DNA from: Paenibacillus sp. UBA6285
GTDB taxonomy: Bacteria; Bacillota; Bacilli; Paenibacillales; Paenibacillaceae
Assembly (NCBI GenBank): GCA_002438345.1
Contig: DJUJ01000224.1
Span: 52,555 to 59,280, forward strand
Reading direction: 5' to 3'
Length of the DNA stretch: 6,726 nucleotides
Shown: in pieces, positions 5,939-6,726 of the stretch
Layout: every line of letters begins with the position of its first letter
Position numbering within the stretch: the first letter of the stretch is position 1
Notes under the pieces: model-generated
The model's input: the letters and a program-made list of their open reading frames with translations, nothing else
The model's database searches: none
What the model was told of the DNA's origin: nothing
Position numbers and translations under genes: made by a program

Positions 5939-6037
5939 TAGGGCTAAAAGTATATATTCCCATTTTAGTAAAGTGGCTGATATAATTACTATAATGTATG
6001 AGATGAATTAAATAAGATTGATGCAATTATATGTAGA

Positions 6038-6061
6038 AAGGGCATCCAAGTGGGTGCCCTT
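6038..6061 (+). other. GC-rich hairpin in the leader of the histidine kinase gene
   Basis: A 10-bp stem pairs AAGGGCATCC (6038-6047) with GGGTGCCCTT (6052-6061), with one G-U pair and a four-base loop, in otherwise very AT-rich sequence. The following AAATTTTG has only four T's, so it is at best a weak terminator. It could be an attenuator in the kinase leader or the 3' end of a short transcript of about 115 bases begun near 5945. The hairpin is seen; the role is not. Confidence 0.5.
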
Positions 6062-6126
6062 AAATTTTGCCTCTAGAAAGGGTATTATTTCGAAAAGGGT
6101 TATATTAATTTAGAAGTGGTGAATTC

Positions 6127-6726
6127 ATGAAAGAGTTTTACAGTCAGGTGAATCGAAAAATCTATTATATTGTAATGTTAATAGTCATTGTTCTTATGAT
6201 ATCTGGATTAACATTGTCTACAACAGAGTTGAATGGGATTAATTTTGGATATATTGTACATTTTTTGTGTGTAATGTTTCTATCCGTCTGTTTATGGATC
6301 TATCCTAAGTATGAGACATATACTTTTAGAAAGATCATCATTCTTTTTGGATTTGCTTACTTCTATACTCTTTTCTTTTTATATCCTCAAACTTGGACCA
6401 CCTATATTTTGATTTGTCTTATTCCTGCACTTTCTATTCTATTTTTTGATTTAAAATTGTTCTACTTTTCCTTTATTATAAATGGAATATTAATGGTGAT
6501 TACTTTTAGTTATGTCATCTTTATTGATAAAGGTGAATTATATACTAATCTACATCATGACATTGTAGGCAATATTATAAACATTATAGCTGTTCAAGTG
6601 TTATTATTTTTCATTTTTCATTTATCATTTAAACGGATGAAAAAGCAGCAACTGTATTATGAACAATTACAGCAATCCGAGCGTTTAAAGATGGTAGGGC
6701 AATTAACAGCTGCTGTTGCGCATGAA
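6127..6726 (+). CDS. Membrane sensor histidine kinase, N-terminal part (cut by window edge)
   Basis: An open frame of 200 codons runs to the last base of the window without a stop. It starts at ATG 6127, with GGTGA (6118-6122) as ribosome binding site. Six hydrophobic segments are visible (about 12-32, 38-59, 68-86, 91-107, 109-133 and 146-167), with only short loops, so there is no large extracellular sensor domain. A charged helix (168-188) leads into SERLKMVGQLTAAVAHE (184-200), the start of a HisKA dimerisation domain; His199 is the expected phosphoacceptor. The missing part should hold the rest of HisKA and the HATPase domain. The KMVGQLTAAVAHE string is typical of Bacillota kinases including sporulation kinases of the KinB type, but the family is too broad to name a pathway. 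Base composition is much lower in GC than the malic enzyme: 17 of 60 bases at 6361-6420 against 28 of 60 at 5041-5100, partly because of the Phe/Ile/Leu-rich membrane segments. Confidence 0.88.
   Translation, partial: MKEFYSQVNRKIYYIVMLIVIVLMISGLTLSTTELNGINFGYIVHFLCVMFLSVCLWIYPKYETYTFRKIIILFGFAYFYTLFFLYPQTWTTYILICLIPALSILFFDLKLFYFSFIINGILMVITFSYVIFIDKGELYTNLHHDIVGNIINIIAVQVLLFFIFHLSFKRMKKQQLYYEQLQQSERLKMVGQLTAAVAHE

Noticed and set aside
5990..5995. Second TATAAT close to the kinase
   Set aside because: No -35 at a suitable distance and no TG extension; AT-rich sequence makes this likely by chance.
5973..6011. Tiny 12-codon frame GTG...TAA in the kinase leader, possible leader peptide
   Set aside because: No ribosome binding site precedes it, and its codons show no amino acid bias typical of attenuator peptides.

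Overview
The window looks like chromosomal DNA of an endospore-forming Bacillota bacterium, most likely Paenibacillus or a close relative. This is inference from gene content and signal style: strong Shine-Dalgarno sites of the GGAGGTGAT type, GTG as well as ATG starts, hairpin-plus-T terminators, a YhfP/AcuI-type reductase, an ACT-domain malic enzyme, and a cupin with a spore-coat-like tail. No rRNA, tRNA, CRISPR array, insertion sequence or phage gene was found.

Layout. Positions 1-146 are an AT-rich upstream region with a 15-bp palindrome (117-131). A small secreted protein of unknown function follows (153-641, +). A perfect-stem bidirectional terminator (661-710) separates it from a convergent secreted alpha/beta hydrolase (744-1601, -). 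The hydrolase diverges from a cupin gene (1772-2608, +) whose product ends in eight NMxP tetrapeptides and a Tyr/Gln-rich tail. A second shared terminator (2613-2648) lies between the cupin gene and a convergent YhdH/YhfP-family reductase (2661-3656, -). The reductase diverges from a GNAT acetyltransferase (3847-4347, +) across a 190-bp region holding promoter elements and an inverted repeat. An ACT-domain malic enzyme (4432-5850, +) follows the acetyltransferase and ends at a clear terminator (5863-5903). The remaining 223-bp gap has a good sigma-A-like promoter and a GC-rich hairpin. A membrane sensor histidine kinase then begins at 6127 and is cut by the window edge at its phosphoacceptor histidine.

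How the genes relate. They do not form one pathway. Most are single-gene units in alternating orientation. The malic enzyme (malate to pyruvate) and the reductase are cytoplasmic metabolic enzymes; the acetyltransferase may be co-transcribed with the malic enzyme because no terminator separates them. The two signal-peptide proteins act outside the membrane. The most interesting locus is the cupin gene: an intact metal-binding cupin core, a low-complexity tail and a possible sigma-K-type promoter together suggest a spore coat component. No convincing new multi-gene system is visible.
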